Positions 1-8,678 of a DNA stretch of 64,000 nt are shown in pieces. The translations under genes and the position numbers were made by a program. Each line of letters begins with the position of its first letter. Position 1 is the first letter of the stretch. The stretch spans positions 124,001 through 188,000 of the forward strand of contig NZ_JAJGSX010000016.1 in assembly GCF_021245725.1 (NCBI RefSeq). Direction: 5' to 3'. The stretch is from Pseudonocardia sp. TRM90224 (GTDB lineage: Bacteria > Actinomycetota > Actinomycetes > Mycobacteriales > Pseudonocardiaceae). Under the pieces are notes generated by a model. It ran no database searches. It saw only the letters and a list, made by a program, of their open reading frames with translations, and was not told the DNA's origin.

Positions 1-28
1 TATTGGCAATTGCGTCTAGCGTCCGGCC

Positions 29-1609
29 GTGATCCGTCGTGCCGTCCTCGCGGTCTGCCTCCTGCTCGTCACAGCATGTTCGGTACCGACCGCCCCGGGG
101 GGTGCGACAGGCAGCGGCGACGGCAGCTCGATGGTGCTCGCCGACGGGTTCGAACCGGAGAGCCTGCACCCGCTGCTCGGTTACGGCACCGAGGGCGCCT
201 CCAAGATCTTCGACGGGCTCGTCGCGCACGATGCGCAGCGGACGTTGCAGCCCGTGCTGGCGGCGAAGCTGCCCGAGCGCGCGCCCGACGCGCTGACCTG
301 GACCGTACCGCTGCGCGCCGGCGTGACCTTCCACGACGGCAGCACGTTCGACGCCGACGACGTCGTCGCGACCTACCGAGCGCTGCTCGACCCCGCCTAC
401 GCGTCGTCGATCCGCTCCGACTTCACGACCATCGCGCGGGTCGAGAAGATCGACGCGCAGACCGTCCGGTTCACCACCACCCGGCCCGACGCCGCGTTCC
501 TGCACCGCCTGACGCTGGGCATCGTCCCGGCCGAGAGCGTTGCGACGCCGGCACCCGCCGCCGACTCGCCCTTCGGCACCGCGCCGGTCGGCACCGGTCC
601 CTACCGCTTGGGCGAGTGGCGCAAGGGCAGGTCGATGCGGCTCGTCGCGAACGACGGCTACTTCGGCGGCGCGCCGGCCGTCAAGGAGATCACCGTCGTC
701 TTCGCGGTCGACGACAACACCCGCGCGCAGCGGCTGAGCTCCGGCGAGTTCGACGGCACAGTGCTGCCGCCCGCGCTCGCCGCGACGTTCCAGGGCTCGG
801 AGTACACCGTGCTCGACCACCCGAGCGCCGATTACCGGACGATCACGCTGCCCACGGCGCACCCCGTCACCGGCGATCCCGCGGTCCGGCTCGCGCTCAA
901 CTTCGCCGTCGACCGGCAAGGCATGATCGACGCGCTCTTCGCCGGCAAGGGCGCCCCGGCGTCGACGCCGATCCCCGAGGTGCTGACCGAGTACGCCGAG
1001 CCTGCGGCGCAGTTCCGGTTCGACCGCGCCGAGGCCGAGCGCATCCTCGACGCAGCAGGTTGGCTGCGCGGCCCCGACGGGACCAGGGCGCGCGGCGGCG
1101 TGCCGGCCCGGTTCACGCTGATGTACGCGGCGACCGACTCGATCCGCCGCGACTTCGCGCAGGCCTTCACGTCCGACGCGCGCGCGGTCGGGGTCGACGT
1201 CGCGCTGGAAGGGCTCGGCTGGGAGGCCATCGAGCCGCGGATGGGCGCCGACGCGCTCGTGCTTGGTGGCGGCAGCCCGTTCGACCCCGACATCGTCAGC
1301 TACCCGCTGCTGCACAGCTCGTACGCCGGCGACGGGTTCAACAACCCGGCGTCCTATGTCAACCCGGCCGTCGACGCCGCGCTGGACAAGGCGCGCGAGG
1401 CCGTCGACCCCGCCGCGCGGGTAGCGGCGGTGAAGGAGTGGCAGCGCGCCTACGCGGCTGCGCCGGGCTTCGTCTTCCTGGCCTTCCTCGACCACTCCTA
1501 CCTGGTCAGGGACCGGTGGGACGGCTACCAGCAGGCAGTCGACCCACACTCGCACGGCACCACCTGGGGGCCGTGGTGGAACGTCGAGGACTGGACCCCG
1601 CGGCCGTGA
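29..1609 (+). CDS. ABC transporter substrate-binding lipoprotein (peptide/nickel type)
   Basis: This is the extracytoplasmic solute-binding protein of a family-5 (Dpp/Opp/Nik) importer. The first 17 residues form a lipoprotein signal ending in a lipobox LVTAC, with Cys17 as the expected lipidated residue. The mature part has the family layout, including an early 'EPESLHPL' segment, a 'LTWTVPLRAGVTFHDG' stretch and a 'GTGPYRL' motif. An in-frame TAG at 17-19 lies just before GTG 29, so the gene is complete. Its stop overlaps the GTG of the first permease, making it the head of a five-gene operon. The ligand (peptide, nickel chelate, other) cannot be read from sequence. Confidence 0.93.
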   Translation: MIRRAVLAVCLLLVTACSVPTAPGGATGSGDGSSMVLADGFEPESLHPLLGYGTEGASKIFDGLVAHDAQRTLQPVLAAKLPERAPDALTWTVPLRAGVTFHDGSTFDADDVVATYRALLDPAYASSIRSDFTTIARVEKIDAQTVRFTTTRPDAAFLHRLTLGIVPAESVATPAPAADSPFGTAPVGTGPYRLGEWRKGRSMRLVANDGYFGGAPAVKEITVVFAVDDNTRAQRLSSGEFDGTVLPPALAATFQGSEYTVLDHPSADYRTITLPTAHPVTGDPAVRLALNFAVDRQGMIDALFAGKGAPASTPIPEVLTEYAEPAAQFRFDRAEAERILDAAGWLRGPDGTRARGGVPARFTLMYAATDSIRRDFAQAFTSDARAVGVDVALEGLGWEAIEPRMGADALVLGGGSPFDPDIVSYPLLHSSYAGDGFNNPASYVNPAVDAALDKAREAVDPAARVAAVKEWQRAYAAAPGFVFLAFLDHSYLVRDRWDGYQQAVDPHSHGTTWGPWWNVEDWTPRP

Positions 1610-2580
1610 GCCGGGAGCTCGGCGCGCTCGTGCTGCGCCGCCTCGCGTTTGCGGTGCCGGTGCTGGTGATCGTCGCCATCGGGGTGTTCCTGCTCGCGGC
1701 GTCCTCGCCGTTCGACCCGATCTACCAGTACTACGGCGTGGACGTCTTCACAGCGACGGACGCCGATCTCGCCGCCACGAGGGCCCGGCTCGGGCTCGAC
1801 GACGGCGTGTTCCAGCAACTGGGCAGGTGGCTCTCCGGGGTGCTGTCGGGGGATCTCGGAAGCAGCCGCTCGTTCCGGCAGCCGGTCGGCGAGGTGATCG
1901 CCGAGCGGCTGCCGTGGACGATCCTGCTGGTCACGGTCGGACTGCTGGTGGCGCTCCTGCTCGCGCTGGTCGCCGGCACGGTCGCGGCCTGGCGGCAGGG
2001 TGGGATGTTCGACCGGGTGGTCACGGCGATCGGGCACGCGATGGAGGGCATCCCGCCGTTCGTGCTGGCGCTCGTCGCGATCGCGGTGTTCGCGCTCGGC
2101 CTGCGGTGGCTGCCCGTCGCGGGCCTGACCGACGCCGGGGCGCCGGCGACGGTCGGGCAGATCACCCGGCACCTCGTGCTGCCGGCGCTGGTGCTCGGGG
2201 TGTCGCAGACGCCGTGGCTGGTGCTGCACGTGCGCGGCTCGCTGCTGGGGGCGTTCGCGGAGGACCACGTCGCCGGTGCGCGGGCGCGTGGGCTCTCCGA
2301 GCCGGTTGTGGTGCTGCGGCACGCGCTGCCGACCGCGCTGCTGCCGTTCGTGACGCTGCTGGGCACGCGGGTGCCGGAGCTGGTGACGGGAGCCGTCCTG
2401 GTCGAGACGGTGTTCTCCTGGCCGGGCATCGCGGAGGCCGTTGTCACCTCCGCGCTGGCCGTCGACTTCCCGATGATCGCGGCACTCGCCGTGCTCGCGA
2501 CGGCTGCGGTGTTGCTGGGCTCGTTGCTCGCCGACGTCGCCGTCGCGGTGGCCGACCCGAGGGTGCGGGCCGATGGTTGA
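1606..2580 (+). CDS. ABC transporter permease, DppB-like
   Basis: Inner-membrane subunit of the peptide/nickel-type importer, 324 aa. It shows an N-terminal membrane anchor with a periplasmic loop, then a bundle of hydrophobic segments. The cytoplasmic coupling (EAA-like) loop is near residues 220-240 ('AGARARGLSEPVVVLRHALP'), followed by the typical 'ETVFSWPGIAEAV'. I place the start at GTG 1606, which overlaps the TGA of the binding-protein gene in a GTGA junction; longer readings only translate the previous gene out of frame. It overlaps the next permease as well, so translational coupling is likely. Confidence 0.92.
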   Translation: MSRELGALVLRRLAFAVPVLVIVAIGVFLLAASSPFDPIYQYYGVDVFTATDADLAATRARLGLDDGVFQQLGRWLSGVLSGDLGSSRSFRQPVGEVIAERLPWTILLVTVGLLVALLLALVAGTVAAWRQGGMFDRVVTAIGHAMEGIPPFVLALVAIAVFALGLRWLPVAGLTDAGAPATVGQITRHLVLPALVLGVSQTPWLVLHVRGSLLGAFAEDHVAGARARGLSEPVVVLRHALPTALLPFVTLLGTRVPELVTGAVLVETVFSWPGIAEAVVTSALAVDFPMIAALAVLATAAVLLGSLLADVAVAVADPRVRADG

Positions 2581-3499
2581 CACGCACGCGCCTGCGGCGC
2601 GCAAGGCCGCGGGGGAGCCGCAATGGCGTTCCGCGGCGCGGGTCAGGGCGGGCACCCCACGCGGCCGCGCCGCCGGCCGGGCCCGATCCCGGCTGGTCGC
2701 GGGCGTCGGGCTGCTGGTGGTGCTCGTGCTGGCCGCGGTGCTGGGGCCGTGGCTGGGCGGGCTGGACGAGCGGGCCGTCGACTACAGCGCGATCCGGCTG
2801 CCGCCCTCGTTCGAGCACCCGTTCGGCACCGACTCGCAGGGCCGTGACCTGCTGCTGCGCAGCCTCGCGGGGCTGCGGGTCTCGCTGCTGGTCGCGGCGA
2901 CGTGCGCGGTGGTCTCGACGCTGCTCGGCGCGCTGTTCGGGGCGGCGTCCGGGGTGCTCGGCGGCTGGCCCGACCGCCTGCTCATGCGGGTGGTCGACAC
3001 CGTCAACGCCGTGCCGCACCTGCTGCTCGGCATCGTCATCGTCGCGCTCTACCGCGGCTCGGTGATCGCCGTGATCGCGTCGATCGCGCTGACGCACTGG
3101 ACCGGCGTGGCGCGGATCGTCCGGGCCGAGGTGCTCTCGTTGCGCGACCGCCCGTTCATCGATGCCGCGATCTCCGGCGGCGCCACTCGGATGCGGGTGC
3201 TGCGCCGGCACCTGCTGCCCGCGATCGTGCCGCAGGCCGCGCTCTCGACGGTGCTGCTGCTGCCGCACGCCGTCTGGCACGAGACCGCGCTGAGCTTCCT
3301 CGGGCTCGGCCTGCCGCCGCACCTCGCGAGCATCGGCAACATCCTGGGGGAGGGCCGGGCCGCGGTGCTGCTCGGCGCCTGGTGGATCGTCACCTTCCCG
3401 GCGCTGCTGCTCGTGGCGTCCGCGCTCGCCGTCGCCGGGATCGCGGCGTGGTGGCGCGACCGGACGCTGCCGCGTCGCCGATCGGAGCTGGAGCTGTGA
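2573..3499 (+). CDS. ABC transporter permease, DppC-like
   Basis: Second membrane subunit of the importer, 308 aa. About 40 cytoplasmic residues rich in Arg precede the first membrane helix. The segment 'HPFGTDSQGRDLLLRSLAG' is diagnostic of DppC/OppC permeases, and the coupling loop 'DAAISGGATRMRVLRRHLLP' sits near residue 200. 'ETALSFLGLGLPP' is also characteristic. The ATG lies 8 bp inside the end of the DppB-like gene, and its stop overlaps the GTG of the following ATPase gene. Confidence 0.93.
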   Translation: MVDTHAPAARKAAGEPQWRSAARVRAGTPRGRAAGRARSRLVAGVGLLVVLVLAAVLGPWLGGLDERAVDYSAIRLPPSFEHPFGTDSQGRDLLLRSLAGLRVSLLVAATCAVVSTLLGALFGAASGVLGGWPDRLLMRVVDTVNAVPHLLLGIVIVALYRGSVIAVIASIALTHWTGVARIVRAEVLSLRDRPFIDAAISGGATRMRVLRRHLLPAIVPQAALSTVLLLPHAVWHETALSFLGLGLPPHLASIGNILGEGRAAVLLGAWWIVTFPALLLVASALAVAGIAAWWRDRTLPRRRSELEL

Positions 3500-4428
3500 C
3501 CGGGCTGGTGGTGGACGGCCTGTCGGTGCGGTTCCGCCGCGGCCGGCGCGAGGCGACGGTGCGCGCGGTGACCGGCGCGACCTTCACGCTGCGGCCGGGC
3601 CGGCTGCTCGCGCTGGTCGGGGAGAGCGGCTGCGGCAAGTCGGTGCTCGCCTCGGCGATCATGGGCCTGCTGCCGGCGAACGCCGAGGTGGCCGGCCGGG
3701 TGGAGCTGGACGGGCGCGAGCTGCTCGCCGCGTCGGAACGGGAGCTGCGCCGCGAGGTGCGCGGGCGACGGATCGGGCTGGTCCCGCAGTCCGCGGCCAC
3801 CCACCTCACCCCGGTGCGCACGGTCGGGTCGCAGCTCGTCGAGACCGTCAAGGCGCTGCGTCCGGACGACCGCGACCCCCGGGCGAGCGTGCGTGCGCTC
3901 GCCGCCGCCGTCGGGCTGCCGGAGGTGATGCTGGGGCGCTACCCGCACGAGCTCTCCGGCGGCACCGCGCAACGGGTCGGCGTGGCGGCGGCGCTGGCCG
4001 GCGACCCGCCCGTCCTGCTGGCCGACGAGCCCACGGCCGGGCTGGACCGCCCGCTGGTCGACCGGACCGCCGACCTGCTGGCCGAGCGGGCCGCCGCGGG
4101 CCAGGCCGTCCTGATGATCACCCACGATCTGCGCGCCGCGCGCAGGGTCGCCACCGACATCGCCGTCATGTACGCGTCGCGGCTGGTCGAAATCGGCCCG
4201 GCCGGCGACGTGCTCGGCGACCCGTGGCACCCGTACACCCGCGGACTGCTCGACGCGTTGCCCGGCAGCGGGTTCGTCGCGGTCCCCGGCCACCCGCCCG
4301 ACCTGACCGCGCTCCCGCCCGGCTGCGGGTTCGACCAGCGCCGTCCCGACCTGCACACCTGCGTCCCCGACCCGGTGCTGAGCTGGCACGGCGAGCGGGC
4401 CGTTGCGTGCGCGGAGGTGCCCGCATGA
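3496..4428 (+). CDS. ABC transporter ATP-binding protein, DppD-like
   Basis: First nucleotide-binding subunit of the importer, 310 aa. Walker A GESGCGKS lies at residues 42-49, the signature LSGGTAQR near 153 and Walker B 'LLADEPT' near 175, followed by a 'MITHDL' H-loop. The C-terminal extension with 'HPYTRGLLDALP' and clustered Cys residues is the oligopeptide/nickel-specific domain, which in relatives can carry an iron-sulfur cluster. GTG 3496 overlaps the upstream stop (GTGA), and the gene ends in an ATGA overlap with the second ATPase. Confidence 0.93.
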   Translation: MTGLVVDGLSVRFRRGRREATVRAVTGATFTLRPGRLLALVGESGCGKSVLASAIMGLLPANAEVAGRVELDGRELLAASERELRREVRGRRIGLVPQSAATHLTPVRTVGSQLVETVKALRPDDRDPRASVRALAAAVGLPEVMLGRYPHELSGGTAQRVGVAAALAGDPPVLLADEPTAGLDRPLVDRTADLLAERAAAGQAVLMITHDLRAARRVATDIAVMYASRLVEIGPAGDVLGDPWHPYTRGLLDALPGSGFVAVPGHPPDLTALPPGCGFDQRRPDLHTCVPDPVLSWHGERAVACAEVPA

Positions 4429-5090
4429 CGCTCGAAGCAAGCGGGATCGTGGCCGGCTACCGGCGCGGGGAGCGGGTGCTCGACGGCATAGATCTTGCCG
4501 TCGAGCCCGGGGAGGTCGTCGGGCTCGCCGGTCCGAGCGGCTGCGGCAAGTCGACGCTCGCACGGGTGCTGGCGTTGCTGCTGGCGCCGTGGGCGGGCCG
4601 GATCAGCATCGACGGGACCGTCGCGCGCGGGGTGCGCTATCGGGCGCCGCGCGAGCTGCGGACGTCCGTCGGGGTGGTGTTCCAGCTGCCGCGGCAGGCT
4701 TGCGACCCGCGGATGGTGCTGCGCGACATCGTCGCCGAGCCGTTGCTCGCGACGGGCCGCGGCCGCGCCCCGGAGTGGGAGGCCGAGCTGCACGAACGGG
4801 TCGGGCTCACCGCCGAGCTGCTCGGCCGGCGCCCGCACGAGGTGAGCGACGGGCAGCTGCAACGCGCCTGCCTCGGCCGCGCGCTCGTGCTGCGCCCGCG
4901 CTACCTCGTCTGCGACGAGATGACCGCGATGCTCGACGCGTCGACGACAGCGGCGCTGGTCGCGGTCGTGAACGCGCAGGCCGCCGACGGTGTCGGAGTG
5001 CTCGCCGTCTCACACGACGAGGAGCTGCTGGCCGTCTGGGCGACCCGCGTCGAACGGCCCTGGGTAGCGGCGCCGGCCACCGTGGCGTAA
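4425..5090 (+). CDS. ABC transporter ATP-binding protein, DppF-like, short
   Basis: Second ATPase of the importer, 221 aa. It has Walker A GPSGCGKST near residue 36, Walker B 'LVCDEM' and an H-loop 'SHDEE'. Two oddities are visible. The signature reads VSDGQLQRA rather than LSGGQ, so the first signature glycine is Asp. The protein also stops soon after the H-loop, lacking the C-terminal oligopeptide domain of most DppF proteins (usually over 300 aa). Shortened DppF partners are known in actinobacterial importers, so it is probably functional but asymmetric with its partner. Last gene of the operon. Confidence 0.88.
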   Translation: MTLEASGIVAGYRRGERVLDGIDLAVEPGEVVGLAGPSGCGKSTLARVLALLLAPWAGRISIDGTVARGVRYRAPRELRTSVGVVFQLPRQACDPRMVLRDIVAEPLLATGRGRAPEWEAELHERVGLTAELLGRRPHEVSDGQLQRACLGRALVLRPRYLVCDEMTAMLDASTTAALVAVVNAQAADGVGVLAVSHDEELLAVWATRVERPWVAAPATVA

Positions 5091-5153
5091 CTTGTTGCAA
5101 GCAGTTTGCAAGAGCCCAGGGTGATCGTTCTGGCTGCTCGACACCCGTGGGGT

Positions 5154-5189
5154 GCGCCTGGCCGGCGTCTCGGACCGCCGGCCAGGCGC
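5154..5189. terminator. Strong convergent hairpin terminator
   Basis: A perfect 14-bp G/C stem (5154-5167 with 5176-5189) closes an 8-nt loop between the ABC operon on the plus strand and the MmpS-like gene on the minus strand. There is no U-tract on either strand, as is common in actinobacteria. Its position between convergent gene ends suggests a bidirectional terminator. Confidence 0.75.
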
Positions 5190-5199
5190 GACGCAGCCG

Positions 5200-5649
5200 T
5201 CAGTTCCGCTCGTAGACGCAGTGCCCGTTGCCGTCCGACTGCTCCACGACGACCTCGTCGTCGAGGGTGATCCGGCACCCGACGTTCTCGCCGCCGACCA
5301 CAACCACCTGGAACTGCTGTGGCAGCGTGTCGGGCACCACGAACTCCCGCTTCCACGGCAGGTCCACGTAGGTGATGAAGTCGGACGTGTCGGCGGCCCA
5401 GGCGAGGGAGTAGGCCTGGCCGGTGCCGAGCGCCTCCAGCACGAGCTTCTGGGTGCCGCCGGCCGGTGTCGTCCTTGCCGTCTCGGCCTCCTCGGTCGGC
5501 GCGTCCTTCTCGGCCGCTGCGGTCGGAGTGGGTGTCGGCGCGGTCCGCTGCTGGGCAGCGGTGGAACCGGGCAGCCCCGAGCAGCTTGCGGTCAGCAGGA
5601 CCGCGGCCGCCGCCGCGACGAGCGCGCTGCTGATGCGGAACATGGACAT
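5200..5649 (-). CDS. MmpS-family lipoprotein
   Basis: Secreted lipoprotein of 149 aa. The N-terminus is a signal ending in a lipobox (LLTASC), followed by a Thr/Pro/Ala-rich linker. The C-terminal ~80 residues resemble the MmpS fold: a beta segment 'FITYVDLPW', then 'VGCRITLDDEVVVE' and a terminal Cys, matching the 'PW ... GCRI.V.GEV' pattern of mycobacterial MmpS accessory proteins. The start is ATG 5649, with GAGGAG five bases upstream. No MmpL-type transporter gene is nearby, so it may serve a distant RND partner or act alone. The lipobox differs from the classical membrane-anchored MmpS. Confidence 0.72.
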   Translation of the reverse strand: MSMFRISSALVAAAAAVLLTASCSGLPGSTAAQQRTAPTPTPTAAAEKDAPTEEAETARTTPAGGTQKLVLEALGTGQAYSLAWAADTSDFITYVDLPWKREFVVPDTLPQQFQVVVVGGENVGCRITLDDEVVVEQSDGNGHCVYERN

Positions 5650-5733
5650 GTGCACTCCTCGGATCCGTTCGGTCCGAGGAGCCTCGTCGCGCCGGGGCGA
5701 CCGCACACGAGTGGTGGACTACCTGATCGCCGG

Positions 5734-6867
5734 TCAGCGAAGCGGGCGGAAGAAGGCCCGCAGCTCGTCGACGTAGACCTCCGGCTGTTCGAGGCTCGCG
5801 AAGTGCCCGCCGGTGGTGGGCTCGTTCCAGTGCCGCAGGTCGGTGTAGCGGCGTTCGATCCAGCTGCGCGGCAGGCGCCACAGCTCCTTCGGGAAGAGCG
5901 TGACGCCGGTCGGGACGTCGACCGGGTCCATCCGCCTGCGCTTGAAGCTCTCCCAGTACAGGCGCGCCGACGACGCCGCGGTGCCGGGCAGCCAGTAGAG
6001 CATCACGTTGTCGAGCAGCCGGTCGCGCTTGATCACGTTCTCCGGGTGGCCCGCGCAGTCGGTCCAGTCCCAGAACTTCTCGACGATCCACGCGCACTGG
6101 CCCGACGGGGAGTCGACGAGCCCGTACCCGAGCGTCTGCGGCCGCGTCGACTGCAAGGCCGAATAGCCGGTGCCGAGCTTCTGGAACGTCTCCCGCTCCG
6201 CCAGCGCGGCCTTCTCGGCGGCGGTCAACCGCCCGACCGTGCCGTCCTCGGGGCGCAGCGCGAGCGGCATGGTCAGGTGGATGCCAGCAACGTTCTCGGG
6301 CATGCCGGTGCCCAGCGCCGAGGTGATGATCGAGCCCCAGTCGCCGCCCGCGGCGCCGTACCGGTCGTAGCCGAGCCGGTCCATCAGCTGCGCCCACGCG
6401 GTCGCGATCCGCTCGACACCCCAACCGTCGACGGTGGGTTTGGCGCTGAACCCGTAGCCGGGCAGCGAGGGCGCGATCACGTGGAACGCATCGCGCGGGT
6501 CCTCGGGGTTGGTCAGCTCCTCCAGCACGCCGAGGAACTCGACGACGGAACCGGGCCAGCCGTGCGTCAGCAACAGCGGCATCGCCTTGCGGTACGGCGA
6601 GCGTGCATGGATGAAATGCACCTCGACGGCGTCGTCGCCGCCGCCGTCGAGACCGGTCTTGAACTGGGGGAACGAGTTGAGCTCCGCCTCGCAGCGGCGC
6701 CAGTCGTAATCGTGGGCCCAGTATTCGCACAGCTCGCGCGCGTAGTCGAGCGGGATGCCCTGTCCCCACCCGTCGGTGGTGGCCGCCTCCGGCCAGCGGG
6801 TGCGCGCCAGCCGGTCGCGCAGGTCGTCCAGCTGCGACTCGGGGATCTCTACGCGGAATTCGCGCAC
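5734..6867 (-). CDS. Epoxide hydrolase (EHN/alpha-beta hydrolase)
   Basis: Alpha/beta-hydrolase of 377 aa resembling microsomal-type epoxide hydrolases. It begins with the epoxide hydrolase N-terminal domain ('FRVEIPESQLDDLRDRLART'), then the oxyanion-hole motif HGWPGS. The nucleophile Asp near residue 176 is in GGDWGS, and the catalytic His is in 'GGHFASLEQPE' near the C-terminus. The predicted reaction is hydrolysis of an organic epoxide to a diol. The GTG start at 6867 shares one base with the SDR stop, so the two genes are translationally coupled at the end of the P450-led operon. Confidence 0.9.
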   Translation of the reverse strand: MREFRVEIPESQLDDLRDRLARTRWPEAATTDGWGQGIPLDYARELCEYWAHDYDWRRCEAELNSFPQFKTGLDGGGDDAVEVHFIHARSPYRKAMPLLLTHGWPGSVVEFLGVLEELTNPEDPRDAFHVIAPSLPGYGFSAKPTVDGWGVERIATAWAQLMDRLGYDRYGAAGGDWGSIITSALGTGMPENVAGIHLTMPLALRPEDGTVGRLTAAEKAALAERETFQKLGTGYSALQSTRPQTLGYGLVDSPSGQCAWIVEKFWDWTDCAGHPENVIKRDRLLDNVMLYWLPGTAASSARLYWESFKRRRMDPVDVPTGVTLFPKELWRLPRSWIERRYTDLRHWNEPTTGGHFASLEQPEVYVDELRAFFRPLR

Positions 6868-7625
6868 TAGAGCTGAACCCCTCTGGTGAGGGCGCCGTCG
6901 ACGACGAGGTTGGTGCCCGTGATGAACGACGCGCGCGGGCTCGCCAGCATCGTCACGGCGTAGGCGATCTCCTCGGCCCGCGCCATGCGGCCGGTGGGGT
7001 TGAGGCCGAGTGCGGTCGAGAACATGTCGGGGTTGCCCTGCTCGATGCCCTGCCAGACACCGCCGGGGAAGTAGGTGTTGCCGGGGGAGACGCAGTTGGC
7101 GCGCACCCCGCTGGCGGCGGTCTGGAACGCCAACCCGGAGATGTAGTGCACCACGGCGGCCTTCATCGTGCCGTAGGCGTCCTTGGCGAAGTCGATCTCG
7201 CGGCCGGACACCGACGACACCGCCACCACCGAGCCCTTGGTCTGCTCGAGGTGCGGCAGCGCCGCCTCGCACAGCCGGACGGTGTGCATGAGGTCGACCT
7301 CGAAGCCGGCCTTCCAGTTGTCCTCGCCCGAGCCGATCGCCAGCGCGCTGACGTTGGCCACGACGACGTCGACCTGGCCGAACCGCTCCGCGGACGCACC
7401 TACCCAATCGGTGAGCGCCGCCGCGTCGGCGACGTCGACGGCGCTGCCTGCGACGTCGTGTCCCGCGTCGCGCAGCTCCTTCTCGGCGGCCTCGACGTCG
7501 GTGGCGGTCCGGGCGCAGAACGCCACCCGCGCGCCCTCATCGGCGAGCGCCTTGACGACGGCACGTCCGATGCCTTTCGTCCCGCCGGTCACGAGCGCCA
7601 CCTTGCCGGTGAGCTGCAGATCCAT
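6867..7625 (-). CDS. Short-chain dehydrogenase/reductase
   Basis: NAD(P)-dependent oxidoreductase of 252 aa with the classical SDR Rossmann motif TGGTKGIG near residues 12-19. The catalytic Ser is in 'VSSVSG' and the YxxxK pair in 'DAYGTMK'. 'SPGNTYFPGG' follows the active site. I chose ATG 7625, which has an AAGGGA ribosome site six bases upstream; the longer reading adds 19 unconvincing residues overlapping the previous gene. It sits 13 bp after the acetamidase gene and overlaps the epoxide hydrolase gene by one base. A likely role is oxidation of an alcohol or diol from its operon neighbours. Confidence 0.9.
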   Translation of the reverse strand: MDLQLTGKVALVTGGTKGIGRAVVKALADEGARVAFCARTATDVEAAEKELRDAGHDVAGSAVDVADAAALTDWVGASAERFGQVDVVVANVSALAIGSGEDNWKAGFEVDLMHTVRLCEAALPHLEQTKGSVVAVSSVSGREIDFAKDAYGTMKAAVVHYISGLAFQTAASGVRANCVSPGNTYFPGGVWQGIEQGNPDMFSTALGLNPTGRMARAEEIAYAVTMLASPRASFITGTNLVVDGALTRGVQL

Positions 7626-7638
7626 CGCGCGTCCCTTC

Positions 7639-8637
7639 TTACAGTGAGCGAGCTTGTTCGCGCAGGTGGCGGTGCATGCCACCGAACGCGTCGCCGGCCG
7701 GCAGCAATGCCTTCTCGACGAGCGTCAGCGCGCTGTAGTTCGTGTCGACGACGTTCGCCAGCGGCGCTTTGCTGATCTGCGTGAGCAGCTGGTAGGCGTC
7801 GAGCTGGTCGAGGCCGTAGAGATCGCCGAGCCAGCGCACCATGCCGATCTGACTGGCCCGCCACGCGTCTTCCAGCGGCCGGGACGAACCGACCACGGCG
7901 TAGTGGTCGTCGTGCTCCAGCCGCGGCCATTCCGGCGCGCCACCCTTGATCAGATCGACGATGAGCGTGACGTCCATGGCGCCCTCGACGGCGGTGCCGC
8001 AGCTCTCGCCCTCACCCTGGCGGTAGTGGCCGTCGCCGACGGAGAAGAGCGCGCCCTCCACGTTGACGCCCAGGAAGCAGGTGGTGCCGGCCTTCATCTC
8101 GGGGGTGTCCATGTTGCCGCCGAACTTGTCCGGCACGAGGCTGGAGCGCACCTCCCGGCCCGCGGGGGCGACGCCGACGGTGCCCAGCATCGGGTTGCAG
8201 GGCAGCTCGATCCGCACGTCCGACCGCCGGGCCTCGAACAGGACCGTGTTGGCAGCCCGGTCCAGCTGGTAGATCCACGTCTCCTCGGGGAGCGGCTCGT
8301 TCAGCAGCGCGGTGCGGTCGGTGCCGGTCAGCGCGCCGAAGAACGGGATCGTCGTGGAGGCGCCCCAGTCGCGGGCCGGCGTGAGGTCGACGATGTGCAG
8401 CGCGAGCGTGTCGCCCGGCTCGGCACCCTCGACGTAGAAGGGGCCCGTCTGCGGGTTCACCTCGGTCATGTCCAGCACCGCGCTGGGGCGGTCGGTCGGC
8501 CGCTGCAGCCGCCCGGAGAACGCGTCCTCGGTCCACAGCTTCAGCGCGGTGCCCGGCTTGATCCGATGCGTCGGCGCTACACCGCCGAACGTCCATGCGT
8601 ACTGATCCGGCTGGGGGCGGAACTCGACGACGTCCAC
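7639..8637 (-). CDS. Acetamidase/formamidase family protein
   Basis: Amidohydrolase of 332 aa in the FmdA/AmdA family, which cleaves small amides to a carboxylate and ammonia. Recognisable segments are 'VEGAEPGDTLALHI', 'NPMLGTVGVAP', 'FGGNMDTPEMKAGTT' and 'GDGHYRQGEGESCGTAVE', the last holding the family's conserved acidic and His residues. It lies 41 bp after the P450 gene and 13 bp before the SDR gene on the same strand. The context suggests the amide belongs to the P450 substrate rather than general nitrogen scavenging, which is inference. Confidence 0.9.
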   Translation of the reverse strand: MDVVEFRPQPDQYAWTFGGVAPTHRIKPGTALKLWTEDAFSGRLQRPTDRPSAVLDMTEVNPQTGPFYVEGAEPGDTLALHIVDLTPARDWGASTTIPFFGALTGTDRTALLNEPLPEETWIYQLDRAANTVLFEARRSDVRIELPCNPMLGTVGVAPAGREVRSSLVPDKFGGNMDTPEMKAGTTCFLGVNVEGALFSVGDGHYRQGEGESCGTAVEGAMDVTLIVDLIKGGAPEWPRLEHDDHYAVVGSSRPLEDAWRASQIGMVRWLGDLYGLDQLDAYQLLTQISKAPLANVVDTNYSALTLVEKALLPAGDAFGGMHRHLREQARSL

Positions 8638-8678
8638 GCGGTGATCGTTGTGCTGGACGGTGGGCGGCGCAACCCCCG

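Noticed and set aside
10-1605. Open frame fused upstream of the DppB-like permease
   Set aside because: It reads the substrate-binding gene out of frame as an Arg-rich sequence; the permease starts at the GTGA overlap at 1606.
5091-5125. TTGCAAG...TTTGCAAG repeats as an attachment site
   Set aside because: Only a short imperfect pair, with no tRNA, integrase or island boundary nearby.
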